Shown piece after piece: positions 38,400 through 52,425 of a stretch of 64,000 nt of DNA. Source of the DNA: Engraulis encrasicolus (lineage: Eukaryota; Chordata; Actinopteri; Clupeiformes; Engraulidae); contig NC_085878.1 of the NCBI RefSeq assembly GCF_034702125.1, positions 22,764,502 to 22,828,501 of the forward strand, read 5' to 3'. The notes under the pieces were generated by a model. That model worked only from the letters and a program-made list of their open reading frames with translations, was not told where the DNA came from and did no database searches. Numbering within the stretch: position 1 is the first letter of the stretch; each line of letters starts with the position of its first letter. The translations under genes and the position numbers were made by a program.

Positions 38400-39060
38400 A
38401 ATTTGTGACATATGACTCCATGGTCTACGCACACCTTACCGCTTGCCTCTCTGAACTATCACAAGTATGATGGAATGCAATTGAGCCTCGCTAAAACAGC
38501 ACTGCTGGTGATCCCAGGCAAAGATTCAGGCTGCCATGACATCAAACTCAATATGGACTCTGCTGTTGCCTCAAAGAAGGCCACAAGAAACCTAGGTGTC
38601 ATTATTGATGACATCTATCAACCTCTGACCACATAGCCTCAGTTTCCAAATCATGTCCCTTCTCAGTAACTTAAATATACATACAATCAGACTGTGCCTG
38701 ACCTAAATGACTCCACTTCTGGTAGGCCTACTGTCAATCTCACCTCAACTACTGCAACTTTCTCCTGACTGGTCTTCCAGCTTGTGCAATAATACCTTTG
38801 CAAATGTCACTGCATGTCACTCCTCTTTTTCATGCCCAAATTGAATACAAGGCCCTGACCCTTACCTACAAAGCTACAACAGGCCCTACTCTGGCGTATC
38901 TGAAAGCTATGCTAAAGCCCCATGTTCCTTCCAGGACATTGTCTTCCTCCAGTACCAACCATTTCATCTTGCCCTCTACTTACACAAGTAGTGGCTCCTG
39001 TCTGTTCAGTTCAGCTGCTGAAAGACCCAAAACACCCGGAGACACCATGATTCATCACTG
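38400..39060 (+). mobile_element. L2/CR1-like LINE 3' fragment, degraded
   Basis: Frames read MQLSLAKTALLVIPG, then ATRNLGVIIDD, and in another frame EYKALTLTYKATTGPTLAYL and PHVPSRTLSSSS. These resemble the end of LINE reverse transcriptase ORFs common in fish. Frameshifts are present and the 5' end is missing. Confidence 0.65.
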
Positions 39061-40253
39061 ATGATGTGCCCTGACAAACAGCACATGGATATTACCATAG
39101 CAGTAGTGTCTTCATCCACCCTAACAGCACTCCAACCAAACAGATCCTGAAAACATGTTAATTCATGCAAATAGCATGACATAAAGAAAGCAAAAGAAAA
39201 GAAAGCCCATTGGGAAACTCCAACTCCCATTGTCATTGTCATTGTGACACAGCACTCCACAGCACACAAGTGAACACTGCACACTGCACACGCACTAGAT
39301 TTTCACTCCTCCAATATAATGTTCAAGATAAATTGGATTAAAGACTATATTAAAAACAAGAACAAGATATGGTACCTTATTCCAAACCTGATCTTCCAAA
39401 AAGTTGGTGGCTTAGAATTCCTTCTCCACTGTAATTTCCAGGTCAATAAGCTCCCCATTAAGTTGTCTAATTTTCATAAACAAGTCCTCCTCTGTTGGCT
39501 TTTAACCTACACACACAACTTCTCACCTCACAAACAGTTTATTTGGAACAATCACCTCATTACATTCAAAAAGAAATCCTTATTTTTTGAAAATTGGATA
39601 ACATATTGTTTGTTTCTCAGTTAATGAACAATCAAGGTTTTTTCCTTACATATTTAATTTTTAAATACATTTGCTGTCCCAATTCAGCCTAGAGAGTACA
39701 GTATTTGATGCTATTCCCAATGGTTTTACGAGAATACTATCTACAGCTCCCTGTGAGCAGTCCAATCCACACATTTATAATCTATTTCTCAATGGTGTAA
39801 ACATTAGAGATAGAAAATGTAATAATAAATGGTTAAGACAGATGATACAAAAAACTGTTACTCCAAGGTGTAAAAGTTATTGGAATGGTTTATTTGATTA
39901 TGTTAATTTGGATAAGATTTGGCCTGCCCTTAATAAATATGTACTAAATAACAAAATTAAGGAAGTCTCATTTAAAATATTACATTTAATTTACCCCACA
40001 AACACACTTTTACAACGATTCAAAGTAGTTGTCCCAGATGTATGTGTTTTTTGTGGTGTTATGTCTGAATCTGTTTGTCATTTATTTTACGAGTGTTTTT
40101 ACTCAAGATTTTTCTGGATTGAGGTTGAGCGTTTGTGTTGTGAGGTATGGTCCTGTCATGTTTCTTTAAGTATGAAAGATATTTTACTTTTATTTGAAAG
40201 AGAGGATATATGTGACCCATATGTTTTTATATTGAATTTGTTAATAGTCATGG

Positions 40254-41780
<1,527 letters not shown>

Positions 41781-42623
41781 AAATACCATATTCACAAATG
41801 TAAATGGGGAGGAAGAAACCCATCCTTTGTTTGTTTCAAGAAAGAACTGAAATTTTATTTTAAATCCCTTGAAGGACTGAACAGCAGAAAAGCTGAAAGA
41901 ACTATTGCCTTAATGGCTATTTATGGCTTTTTCCCCTCTATTTATTAATATGTGCACGATACCCCGCTTTTTCAATGTTTGTATATAATCTTTTCTTACA
42001 ATTAAAAAAAAAACAAAAAAACCTTACACTGCACACAACAAAATTGCATTTATGCCTTTATTTATGTGCAAGGGGGCAGCCCTCAGTGGCGCCCCATGGG
42101 GAGCAGTGCGATGGGACGGTACCATGCTCAGGATACCTCAGTCATGGAGGAGAAGGGGGGAGAGCAGCACTGGTTGATTACTCCCCCCACCAACCTGGCG
42201 GGTCGGGAGTCGAACCGGCAACCTCTGGGATGCAAGTCTGACGCCCTAACCGCTCACCCATGACTGCCCTTACATGACATAGTGAAGTTGAACAATATAA
42301 GGACGTTAGCATCTGGCAATTTTGACAAGTTTATATTGCTGACAAAAACATTTCATTTCATTTTCACAAATACAACGTCTCTGGGTTTCCAATATAAAAT
42401 AAATAGGTCTTTTGAAGTTTAGTAAATAATGTAATTATCATGTAATAATAACCTTTATTTTGAAACACTTTGGTCTTGAAAATGACACCTTTCTTGAAGT
42501 TAGATTTTCCTAGATTTTCAGTATGTTAGTAAGGACACCTGGATGCATTGAAATCAGTTGAAAAACCTTTTGTATCAATTTTTGGGGGGTTTGGTGTATT
42601 AAGGCCATAGATGTACTCGTCTA

Positions 42624-43640
42624 TTTGTGTTGTGTCTTTTGTTGTAGCGGGGAGCCCGTTGCTCTTTTACCTCCTGGTCTTTCCTTCTGAAGACCTGCAG
42701 GTCAGGTAATGCCGGTTGAAGTTTCCCCTCACTGACCAGCAAGGGCGTCCTGATGTTGCGGCCCATCAGCAGCTGAGCAGGGGCGAGCCGTGCGCCAACA
42801 GAGTGGACCTGTAGGCCATGAGTGCCTTGTGGGGATCTTCCCCCTTCTTCAGAAGTGATTTCACCGTCATCACTGGCCTCTCAGCCTCTCCGCTGGTTTA
42901 AGGGTAGCGGGAACTGATGGTTGTGTGTGTGAAGTAGTTTCTGGCGAAGGCTACAAACTCCGCTGCAGAGTACTGGGGGGCGTTGTCCGTGAGGGGTTCT
43001 GGGATTCCGGGACGGACAAATATCGCCTTCAGCTTGCCTGTCACGTGAGCTGTGGTGGTGGAGAAGAGTTTTGCCACTTCAATGTAACGTAGTAGTCTAT
43101 GCACAGAATATATTGCCTTGTCCCACTGGAAGAGATCCACTGCCACAAGAGATCCACTGCCGCTGTCATGGTCTCTCTGGCACCTGACTTGTCAGCAGTG
43201 GCTCTGGTGCATTGTGTGCCTCCTGTGCACACGTTGCACAGTTTTCCACCTTCTCCTTGATCTCTTTGGACAGACCTGGCCCCCACACTGACTGCTGTGC
43301 TCTGGCCACACACTTTGCCATACCTTGGTGACCCTCATGGATCTTGTTCAGCATTTACTCCTGCAGTGTGGCTGGTATGATGATTCTTTGGCCTTTCATC
43401 AGCAGTCCATCTGCCACCAGCAGGTCTTGTTGATTCTGCCAGTACAGCTGCAGTTGTGGCAGAGTTCTCTTCAGGGGCTAACCTGTTTGAACCATGCTTT
43501 TCAATCTTTTACACACATCATTATTTTCTTGTGTTGCTCTGATCTGCACTAACCTCTGCTCTGATGCTGGCAGGTGCTCCATGATGACTTTGATGGAGAC
43601 GCTCACCTCCTCTTCCAGCTGCTTGTCATCTAGTGTAGGC
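42624..43640 (-). pseudogene. Ty3/gypsy integrase region (split part 1)
   Basis: Minus strand, in order: linker EHLPASEQRLVQIRATQEN (about 43580), then the H2C2 zinc-binding module HEGHQGMAKCVARAQQSVWG…ENCATCAQ (43350-43220). A core fragment DNAPQYSAAEFVAFARNYF (about 42960; family DNGPQY) follows, then a frame with SGEAERPVMTVKSLLKKGED and LMAYRST. It has stops and frameshifts. RT and RNase H are not seen upstream of 43640. The reading continues at 37655 after the TIR element. Confidence 0.8.
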
Positions 43641-43644
43641 AGCG

Positions 43645-44390
43645 TTGGATTGGTGCCCTGCATGTCATTCTCTGACTCTTCTACACTATCCCTACATGAT
43701 TCAATTTCAGGTCTGAAATGCTTTCGTTCAGTGGGGCTATAATGCTGTGTTGGCCTTTTCGGAGGCAATACAAGGCCAGACTAGAAAGAGGTGCTGTTGT
43801 TAACCCATAACCAGAGAGACAGGATCTTAATATCTGCCATAACTGCAGCGGCAGCTTTCTGCCGGGAGGTGGCACTCCATTGCTGGGAAAACCAGAGCCG
43901 GCTCTGGGGAAAACCACAAAGATGTAAACCAAACACACGCTTCCTATCCCCAGGAAATTTAAACCCAGGTTTTTCATGTAGGCTAGAATATTTTTCATTC
44001 CATATTTAACACCACCTACCATCGAAAGTAAAGAGTAAGTGGATTTGTAAACAATTGTTCCAAACATGATGATAAGATGAGAAAGCAAATTATCCGTTCT
44101 GTGCATGGCTTTGACATTTTATGCATTCCCTCACACACAAAACAATCACCCCCGCCGCACCGAAGCACAAACACAAACGCACATGTGTATATTGCTGACA
44201 AGAAGTGGCAAGTGTGTCCATCCATCAGTACCATTCTAGAGTCATCAGAGATGTTCGTGCGCACGGCGGTCTGCTTCCTTTGCAACGTAGTTTGCTAAAC
44301 ATAATGCTCTGAACCAATCAGCTTCAAGATCCAACCACATCTCTCGTTTAAGGAAAAAAAACGCTGTTCGTCTTGTACACACACAGTGGT
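43645..44390. other. upstream flank of the endophilin gene
   Basis: No exon similarity recognised. This stretch should hold the sh3gl promoter; no TATA box was singled out. Confidence 0.4.
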
Positions 44391-44536
44391 CGCCTCAGCT
44401 CGAAGCGAAGTGATTAGCAACTAACAACCAACAATTTTGTAACATCTTCACCCCTGTAGGTTTCCACCTGACTTTTTAGCACAGGTCTTTGTCCTCACCG
44501 GCCGCCCTCTTCGTGGTGTTTTTGAACATTTTGAGG

Positions 44537-44581
44537 ATGTCGGTGGCAGGGTTTAAGAAGCAGTTTCATAAAGCGAGCCAG
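44537..44581 (+). CDS. sh3gl: endophilin-A (SH3GL family), first coding exon only
   Basis: Endophilin A proteins carry an N-BAR domain that bends membrane at clathrin-coated pits, plus an SH3 domain binding dynamin and synaptojanin. The exon encodes MSVAGFKKQFHKASQ and is followed directly by donor gtaagg (44582). The family N-terminus is MSVAGLKKQFxKAxQ, the amphipathic helix H0 that inserts into membranes. SH3GL3 (HKASQ) fits best, SH3GL2 has HKATQ and SH3GL1 YKASQ. Leu6 is Phe here. The start context aggATGt is acceptable. No downstream exon was found to 64000, consistent with the very long first intron typical of this family. The paralogue cannot be settled from 15 residues. Confidence 0.75.
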
Positions 44582-45917
44582 GTAAGGAGACGCCCCGTTA
44601 TATCTCTCTTGGTGTCTGTTGAACGTTTTGGTATGTACTGTGATTTGTTGGCGACATCTCAAACTGAGAATCTCAGCTGCGTGTTTACCTCGCCAAACCC
44701 ATCCATCTCAGCCCCTCAAGCCCGATACCGTTGCTTTGCATGGCTCACTCCAGCGGTTGCCTGAGGAATGCCGCATGTGAAATTAGCCGACAGATAATCA
44801 CTTGTATCGATGAAACGTTAGAATTTGAAATAATATATTTATTTTGAGTTCAGTTGCACTTCGCATGATTGGCGTGATATCTTGTTTAAGTCCAAGATTT
44901 TCAAGTGGAACGCCTATCGGCAGAGTTATCGATGCCTTCAGAGAATGCGCAGATTGCTAACGATAACTGGCTTTGACGTTATTTATCATTGAATTAGCCA
45001 GATAGCTATTGTTAGCGTTATGCTAATCCAATTTATACATTTACAAGTAACGTAGAATAGATATTAAGGATTTCAGAGTAGGGTGATGTAGTATGGCTAG
45101 CCACAAGTAACAATGGAAACATCAGCTGGTGGCCCTGTTGGTAACAAGTGCACGATACAATTAGCCAAGGAAATAGCGAGTGTTTTGTGCAACAACTTGG
45201 TAAAAAGGAAGCAGTGAGCCTATGATAGATGTTATTCAAGTACTACATTGAAATAGTGGACTGAATGATCCATCTTGCTTGATCTTGACAACGAACTGTA
45301 AAAAATGTTACAGTTACCCACACTGGTTCATTTAAAGAATAACAATGTAGTCAACATGTGTTAACACTATTACTATTAGTTACAAACGGCATCTTGTGAA
45401 TAGTCTCGTAATTGATGACCACATGTAAACAAATAGATAATCGTGCATTTGGTTTTTACTTTGTGTTTGATTTTGCCTACTGTGCAAATTTGACCTTTTC
45501 CAACTATAGCTATTAAAGGGTTTACACATATTACACTCAAAGATACATTAAGTTATGTGCCATTTAAATAGGTGCATTTGATCACTTTACCATTGCTCTT
45601 TTTCAACCGAATTAGGTCAGGTTTGCCTCTCTAGCAATCTAAATGAATGCCTCAGTGCTTGAACACAGAGTCCAAACTGCTCTGTAAAAGAATGTTATAA
45701 GATGTAGGGAGCCTGTCTGGACAAGCTACAGCAATTGGAAACGTGCCCAACATGTCATCATGTGAACTCAATGGCATTTAACTACACTATAATTTGTCTG
45801 CTTGCTTGGAGGATATGGCATGCAGTGTTAAGTAGTTGCTGCCAGAAATGTCAGATATGTCAAGTCATATGAAGTAATATAACATTGGGCCCAGTTATGA
45901 TAATATTATAGAATGTG
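44582..45917 (+). other. start of presumed sh3gl intron 1, nothing recognised
   Basis: Unique-looking AT-rich sequence without coding similarity. Confidence 0.5.
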
Positions 45918-46380
45918 CTTAAATGAGAATTCCGGGCCAATTTCAACATGCAGAGATGCTCACACTCGACTTGTAAGTACTGTACCCGCAGACTTTAAAA
46001 AAAAATAAAAAAATCAGCACCCCTTTCAAGATCCTGGCCAGCTAATGGGGCATGGGTTTGTGTACATACTGTTTTACCAGTTTAACAGAAATATCCTTCC
46101 AAAAGTCATGCAACGTCAGCAGACACCTTACTACACAGCACTAACTTTTGGGATGCTATTTGGACTATGTGTCAAACAATATGTAAACAAACCCATGTCC
46201 TAATAAGCTGGCCAGGTCAAGATCTCGGAAAGGGCTGAACAAAAAACAGAAGATCTCGGAAAGGGCTGAACAAAAAAAAAGAAGATGTATCTTCGAGGAC
46301 TGACTGAAGTCAAGGGTAAAGTAAGCAATACTACTGCGTGTTGAAATTGGCTGGTATCCTTCCAAGCCTCCCATTCTAAG
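45918..46380. mobile_element. fold-back element with internal 31-bp duplication
   Basis: Arms mirror each other: gccaatttcaacatgcag (left) against ctgcgtgttgaaattggc (right), and ctggccagctaatggggcat against atgtcctaataagctggcca. Inside, a 31-base unit (agatctcggaaagggctgaa…) is tandemly duplicated at 46220 and 46251. Confidence 0.75.
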
Positions 46381-47042
46381 ATTTGGACTCTAAACAATCT
46401 TAACTCTCTCCTCGTCCCAAATTCCGCAAAACGGGTGTGCAGTCTTCAGTGGTATATTTTCTCATGAACTGACTTGACATTTTGAGTCGGTCAACACTAT
46501 GTGAGTGTTAATGTCTCATTGTTCAGGGTTCGGGCATTTGAATTGGCTCTATTGTTTCAGAAATGCCACCATGTTGTCAGGATGTAGGCTGAGCAGGTTG
46601 GTTTGTTTTGGTGTGTTCTGATAACATAAGCTTACACACTTCAGTGCTGTGCAACTGCTGGCTGAACTTTTCATAGTAAACAATACCAAAACTTTACCAC
46701 CACAAGTTTAATGAGGTGTTTGCAAAGTGTTAAATATTAGCATTTTAGGTATCTATTAATACAATTTTGTGTAATCTGTAGCGTGACTAAGTTATGACTC
46801 ATAGGATGTCAGTTAGAGGGAAAGGGCATGTTTCTGCGCTTAGCCTACTGCCCATATGTCAATTCTGACCCACAATCAGATCCAGCAGGAGGAAGAATTC
46901 CATCAAATGTTTATCATCACCATGCACAAACTCTCATTTTGCACTGCTGTTATGCATATTGTTTTCCATTGTTTTTGCACGTGGGACAGGGAGTGACTCC
47001 GGCACGGTCACAGCTGAACAAACACCAAGAGCTGGTAGCCTG

Positions 47043-47070
47043 TGGTGGTGGTGGTGGTGGTGGTGGTGGA
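47043..47070. repeat. (GGT)n short microsatellite
   Basis: Nine GGT units. Confidence 0.92.
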
Positions 47071-47106
47071 AGTGGTCTCTTATAGGAAGCCTAGATAGAT
47101 TGAGCG

Positions 47107-47288
47107 TGAGCTTGGCCCTGCCGTGGCCAAACGGTAGGGCACTCGTCTACCAAGCGGCTAACCCGGGTTCAATTCCTGGCCCGGGTCCTTTACAGGCCCT
47201 TCCCCGTCTTTCTCTCCCAATTCGCTTCCTGTCACCACCTTCACTGTCCTATCATAAATGTAGTCAAAAAGACCAACAACAAAAAAGA
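47107..47288 (+). mobile_element. tRNA-derived SINE, second family
   Basis: A-box-like tggccaaacggtagggc, B-box gggttcaattcctgg (about 47165-47179), body cttcctgtcacc…cttcactgtcctatcataaa, and an A-rich tail agaccaacaacaaaaaaga. The body is that of a SINE common in fish and differs from the 15680 family. Confidence 0.85.
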
Positions 47289-47289
47289 T

Positions 47290-48228
47290 AGAGTGCTGAT
47301 GCCATGTGCGTGGCTTCGGCTTTGGCTTTGTCACACCTCCTGTGAGCTTCCGCCCACCTACCTGCCACTGCCACATCACCACACACTCACCACTTCAAAC
47401 AGGATCTCTACTGCATTTATTATGACCATCGACAGGGTACATTTTGCCACACAGTCAAGTCAAGTGTACTTTATTGACATATTATTTATGTGACTGGCTT
47501 TACACAAAGTATTTGACATTGTGCTATAACAGTACAGTCACCATCTTGCGATGGGATTTATGTACTGTTCAGGGTGAACTGTATATGGACTAGAAGAGAT
47601 GCAATATGGATCTTTAATTTTCTACTGACCATCACCACTAGGAACAACGAGCATATATTTATGTGTCTGCCTCTCCTGACACTGTCCGCACAATGCACAT
47701 GAAATAACCTGGATCTAAGAAATATTCATCAGCCAGTGCATTGTAAGACATATTGGCTTTAATCAGTTGCAGTCATTACTTGTGATGTGCAATAGACTAT
47801 GGATCTGCATGCTTGCGTTGCATATCAGTATGCACCTATCAGAGAGCACAGATAGTAGCCCAGATTTTGAGTTTCACTTGAGTCTTTTAAGCTATGTTTT
47901 TTGTTTGCAGAACAAAGTTCATGCCTTTCAATACCAACAGCATGTTGCATGAGATTGATGTCTTTGTCTTTTAACTATGTGTAGTTAGTAGTTAAGCTTA
48001 CATTTTGCCTTCGGCGTTTTCACAGGCATATTTTGTTCTGTTAAGTATTCACTTGTGAAGGTACCCCTGGACAAGCATTAGCTTGTCAGTAGAAACCTTT
48101 GTCAATGAAGTACCCCACTGACCCACAATAAAGTTAACATGTTTTTACTACGAATGATGAAGAATGTGGGATATCTGTAGCCTGTCTGTGAATGAGAGTT
48201 ATGTATTTTGGCCCCCCATGCACGCACG
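47290..48228. other. intronic, mostly unrecognised
   Basis: A short L2-type LINE tail in reverse (gtcaagtcaagtgtacttta, 47454-47473) is the only identified piece. Confidence 0.4.
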
Positions 48229-48229
48229 C

Positions 48230-48246
48230 ACACACACGCGCGCGCG

Positions 48247-48336
<90 letters not shown>
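48230..48336. repeat. (AC)n microsatellite with CG-rich start
   Basis: cacacacgcgcgcgcgcatac followed by about 43 AC units. Confidence 0.96.
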
Positions 48337-48338
<2 letters not shown>

Positions 48339-48619
48339 TATCAGTTAAAGAGGAAAGAAACATTTGCTTGGCTTACTTATTTGGCTTAGGAGAGTACATA
48401 TGGCTGAACCGACGTTAGCCACCTACACCAACATTGTGAACGACTTGCTCATGTCTGTGGTGCCTTTGCAATGCCAACTTGTTGTTAGGGTCTGTGTGAC
48501 TGCCTGTGGTGTGCTCAGTCTTGTCAGAGGTTATGGATGTCTCTGTTCTGGGAGGAGGAGGACACCCTCTGCCTGGCCTCTGCTCTGCTCTGCTCTGTTC
48601 TGAGGTGTAGTGTGGTGGT

Positions 48620-49019
48620 TAGGGCTGGGTATCGCAGCCATGTTCCTGTATCGATTCTATTTCGATTCTTAGGGATTTGAATCGATTCAATTAGATTCGA
48701 TTCAATTCATTCCAAATCGATTCAATCCGTTCCCTTCTTGGTGCCAGGATATCCCCAAAAAGATGCTGGTGCCTATTTTTATATAAATATGTCAAAGGGC
48801 TGTGGCTTGAGTGTTAACAGATTGCTAATTTGTAATAAGTAGGCCTAGGCCTAATTGACTAATACCTACTGGGTATTTTCCATAGACCTAAATTAAACAA
48901 AAAGAACAAAAAGAAAAAGAAAAAGAACCAAAAAAATCGATTTTGTGCCCTGTGAATCGATTATGTGAATTTCGATTCGATCGATTATGGATTAACTCGA
49001 TTATTTTACACAGCCCTAG
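48620..49019. mobile_element. MITE with tagggctgggtatcg end
   Basis: Ends tagggctg and cagcccta are inverted. The body is rich in atcgattc motifs in both orientations. Flanks gtgtggt and gtggtgg are only partly alike, so the duplication length is unsure. Confidence 0.7.
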
Positions 49020-50286
49020 TGGTGGTGTAGAGCACCATGGGAATGCGGCTCTGGGAAGGATCACATGAGGAATTTAGGCTCCATCCCAAAATGGTCTCTT
49101 CTAATCACTCACTACATAGTAGTGCACTATGAAGGCTACAAAACCACACAACTTGTGCACAGTATGGAACAGTATGTTTTTAGCATTTTCGGTAATGAAC
49201 AAGTTAGCATTTTCAGTCGACACTGTAGTCACTCCCACAAAAGAGTTGGCTCATGCTACCTATTTTATCGGTCAAACAAAAACCGAAGAGTGTTTGTCTT
49301 ATACTTTGGTTCATTCTCTTCCTCCTGAGGATTTGTTTGTTGCACCCTGCTGAAATGAATTGTTGTGCAACTCTTAAAACTACAGTTGATGTTCTTTGTG
49401 GTGTGCACACATCTACTGCATGCAACCTTTGAGCTGAATAGTCTAGTAGCAATTTTGTTTACCAACTTACAGAAACTAGTAGAGTTCAAGACTCTGGTTT
49501 GATAAAGAGAGAAAGTAGTGCAGCAATAGACTGCTCGGTCTTTCCTTTGAAAATGTTTTCTTTTAACGAGAGTTTCAGGGATCGGGAAAGTGGTGATATG
49601 AAATATGGATGGTAGTATGTAAAGGATAAAGTGTTTATAAGTGGTGATCTTCGCAGCTCTTTTTAGCGGCTGTTTCTGAGCTTTATTGCCACCCTCCAGT
49701 CATCCTGACACATGTTAACAAACAGTATTTGTGAGCAGCAGTGTACACTGACAGGTCTGAAGAACACACCGGTGTTTTCTCTATTTCTTTTCAATATATT
49801 TTATGGGCTTTTTGGGCTTTATTTGGATTACACATTGAAGATGGAGACGGGAAACTTATGGAAGAGAGAGATGGGGCAGGGTTGGGCCTTGACTTGCCAG
49901 GTCTCCATGGGCATGCAAGCCCATAAGTGGAGGGCCTAGCACTCATAATGTCCCACATAGTTTGCTGTCCTGATCATGTGTGCCAGTTCTTCAAATAGCC
50001 TATGTCTAGTATCTGACGACAGTGTGAGAGTCGTACAAGATGTGTGAACAGGCCGTGCACAATGCTCTTCCCTCACCCTTGTCTGCAGGTCTAACTGTGC
50101 GCTTTCATGCCTCATGTCTGTTTACATTTTGCAACACAATGCTAAAGGGGACCCCAGCCCCAGGCTGGGAGTTACCCACTATGCTCCTTGATGTTTCTAC
50201 TCACTCCGGAGAAAACTCATTGATGTTGTCCCTGTCTTTTGTTTGAAAGCGACTGGCTGGCTGAAAACAGAGCATCCTGGACTTGA
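49020..50286. other. intronic, nothing recognised
   Basis: No repeat structure or coding similarity identified. Confidence 0.45.
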
Positions 50287-50290
50287 AATA

Positions 50291-52067
50291 GGGTCATTTC
50301 ACGTGAAATCAGACACTTTGGAACTCGACCGACGCGGATTTCAATCATACTTGCTGTGCCTGTTTAGTAGCAAGGTAGCACCCCAGAACTGCATTTGTGT
50401 GAATCTGACACCAATATTAAGGGAGAAACAGACTAGCGAAGGTTTACATATGAGGGTAGGACACTATAGCCTCGCGACGCCATCCTCTGTACTCCACCCA
50501 AAGATTTTGGCTCCGCACATCTTCTGGCAAAAGCCTCGAGCTCGGTTCTCTCAGTGTTTCGCCAATCAGCAAACAGTTGAGAGTGGTGACATAGAACTCA
50601 CCCGCGAGCTCCGTTACTGATTGGTTAAGGTAACTATATTCACGCTTTCGTTTTGTTATTTGTATGCTTTTGCGACGCTATAACGTAACATGCATGCTAA
50701 TAAAGCACAATATGGGTTTTTTATTTGAGTTTGGAACTTCAATTAATTTAAATGATAGAGTAACATCAGACCATCTCCCATCGTCCACGGAGACGGATTC
50801 CTCGTGGCTTTTGCCAGACTGATTGACGTAGTCAACAGTCGGCTATTTGCCCAGGCTAAGGACACTATGCATTCAGCCTTGATTATATCAGTCAGTGTAA
50901 GTCACAAAAATATGTCTGTGGTGTTATTTGAAAGCTCTTTTCTGGCTCTACAAATTACACAACAGCATGGAACACAATAACTCTCAGAATATGAATGATC
51001 ATAAATTGAAATATAAAAAATTGAATATCAAAAAAACATATATCTTAAAATGGCCAGTTCCTTGTCTAAACATAGCCTGCAATGTCATGAACAACACCTG
51101 AAATGCTGGTGTTTGGTTCTTTATTCATTTCAGAGACAATGGGACTCAAAAATATGGCATCATACAAATCACCTAGTAATAATATGGTGATACCATAGTA
51201 ATATCACATGACAGCATGTCTATCGGAATATGTGAAGGATAGAGATGGTCCATGAGGATGCAGGAAGTTCAGTTTCACCTCTCCAGTGCTCGGCATACAT
51301 TCCTCAACACATGCTTGCCACTAGTTGCCATCATATACAGCTACAACATACCCTTTGATGCTTGAACATAAAAAAAATCCTTTACTGAGCTTATTCTTTA
51401 AACCCTGCCTTCTCTGAATGCTTAAAATGGTCTATCTTCCACTGTGTCCATTGACAATGGGCAGAAGCCGTGTAGTTTTTGAGTACCTGGAATAGGGACC
51501 GACGAGGGTGCAGGGCCCACCGGGAAAATGCCCGTTATGCCAGATGGCCAGTCCAGCCCTGTCCCTGACACTACTCTATTACTACTTCATTACAACTCAT
51601 TTCAACCTTTATGTCCCATTATCTCTGAAATGAATAAAGAACCAAACACCCCATTTTCAGGTGTTGTTTATGACCTTACAGGCTATGTTTAGACAAGAAA
51701 CCAGCCATTTTAAAATATACATTTTTTTGATATTCATTTTTCAATTTTTCAATGTATCATAATTCATATTCTGAAGGTTGTTGTATTCCATGCTGTCTGA
51801 GTAATTTGTAGAGCCAGAAAAGAGCTTTCAAACAATACCTCAGACATCCTTTTGTGACTTTCACTGACTGATATAATCAAGGCTGAATGCATAGAGTCCT
51901 ACCCTCATATGTAAACCTTTGCTAGTCTGTTTCTCCCTTAATATTGGTGTCAGATTCACAAAAATGCAGTTCTGGGGTACTACCTTGTTACTAAACAGGC
52001 ACAGCAAGTATGATTGAAATCCGTGTCGGTCGGGTCCCAAAGTGTCTGATTTCGCGTGAAATGACCC
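50291..52067. mobile_element. palindromic DNA transposon, copy B
   Basis: Ends gggtcatttcacgtgaaat and the inverse are flanked by aata on both sides (50287-50290; 52068-52071). The left arm, without its insertion, runs to about 51490 and includes the antisense C-terminal coding block (51220-51480). The right arm covers the outer ~458 bases (51610-52067). Between them is ~110 bp of other sequence with gcagggcccaccggg. Same family as 59230-62115. Confidence 0.88.
50467..50858. mobile_element. 392-bp MITE inside palindromic copy B
   Basis: Flanked by a perfect 9-bp duplication aggacacta (50458-50466; 50859-50867). Ends are tagcct…aggcta. Subterminal ggcaaaagcc is repeated in inverse. Copy A has the uninterrupted aggacactatacattc, which confirms the insertion. 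The 9-bp duplication suggests Mutator-like mobilisation. Confidence 0.85.
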
Positions 52068-52425
52068 AATAGTGATGTTTTCTTTTTTAATCCACATGGT
52101 AGCAGAGACATTTGATGAATATTTGCCTACCTGGCCTAATTATTGCATGTTTGTCACTGGTGTGCTAGGCATATGGCTGTCTTTGAATGGTAGTAGATGG
52201 AATTATGGCAAAACGACTCATTTTTTAGAGAGTATTCACATGAGTTTCTGACTTTCCAGCTGTTGTTTTAACACCACCCATGTTCATCAACATAGCAAGC
52301 CTATGTCTGCTCTTGTTTTGATGTGACATGGCCAAGAGATGTCTGTTTTTAATCAAGATTCCGTGACTGTGCAGACAACTTGGAACCACTGAGTTCCTCA
52401 TTATCAGAACACCTGAAAGATTTTA

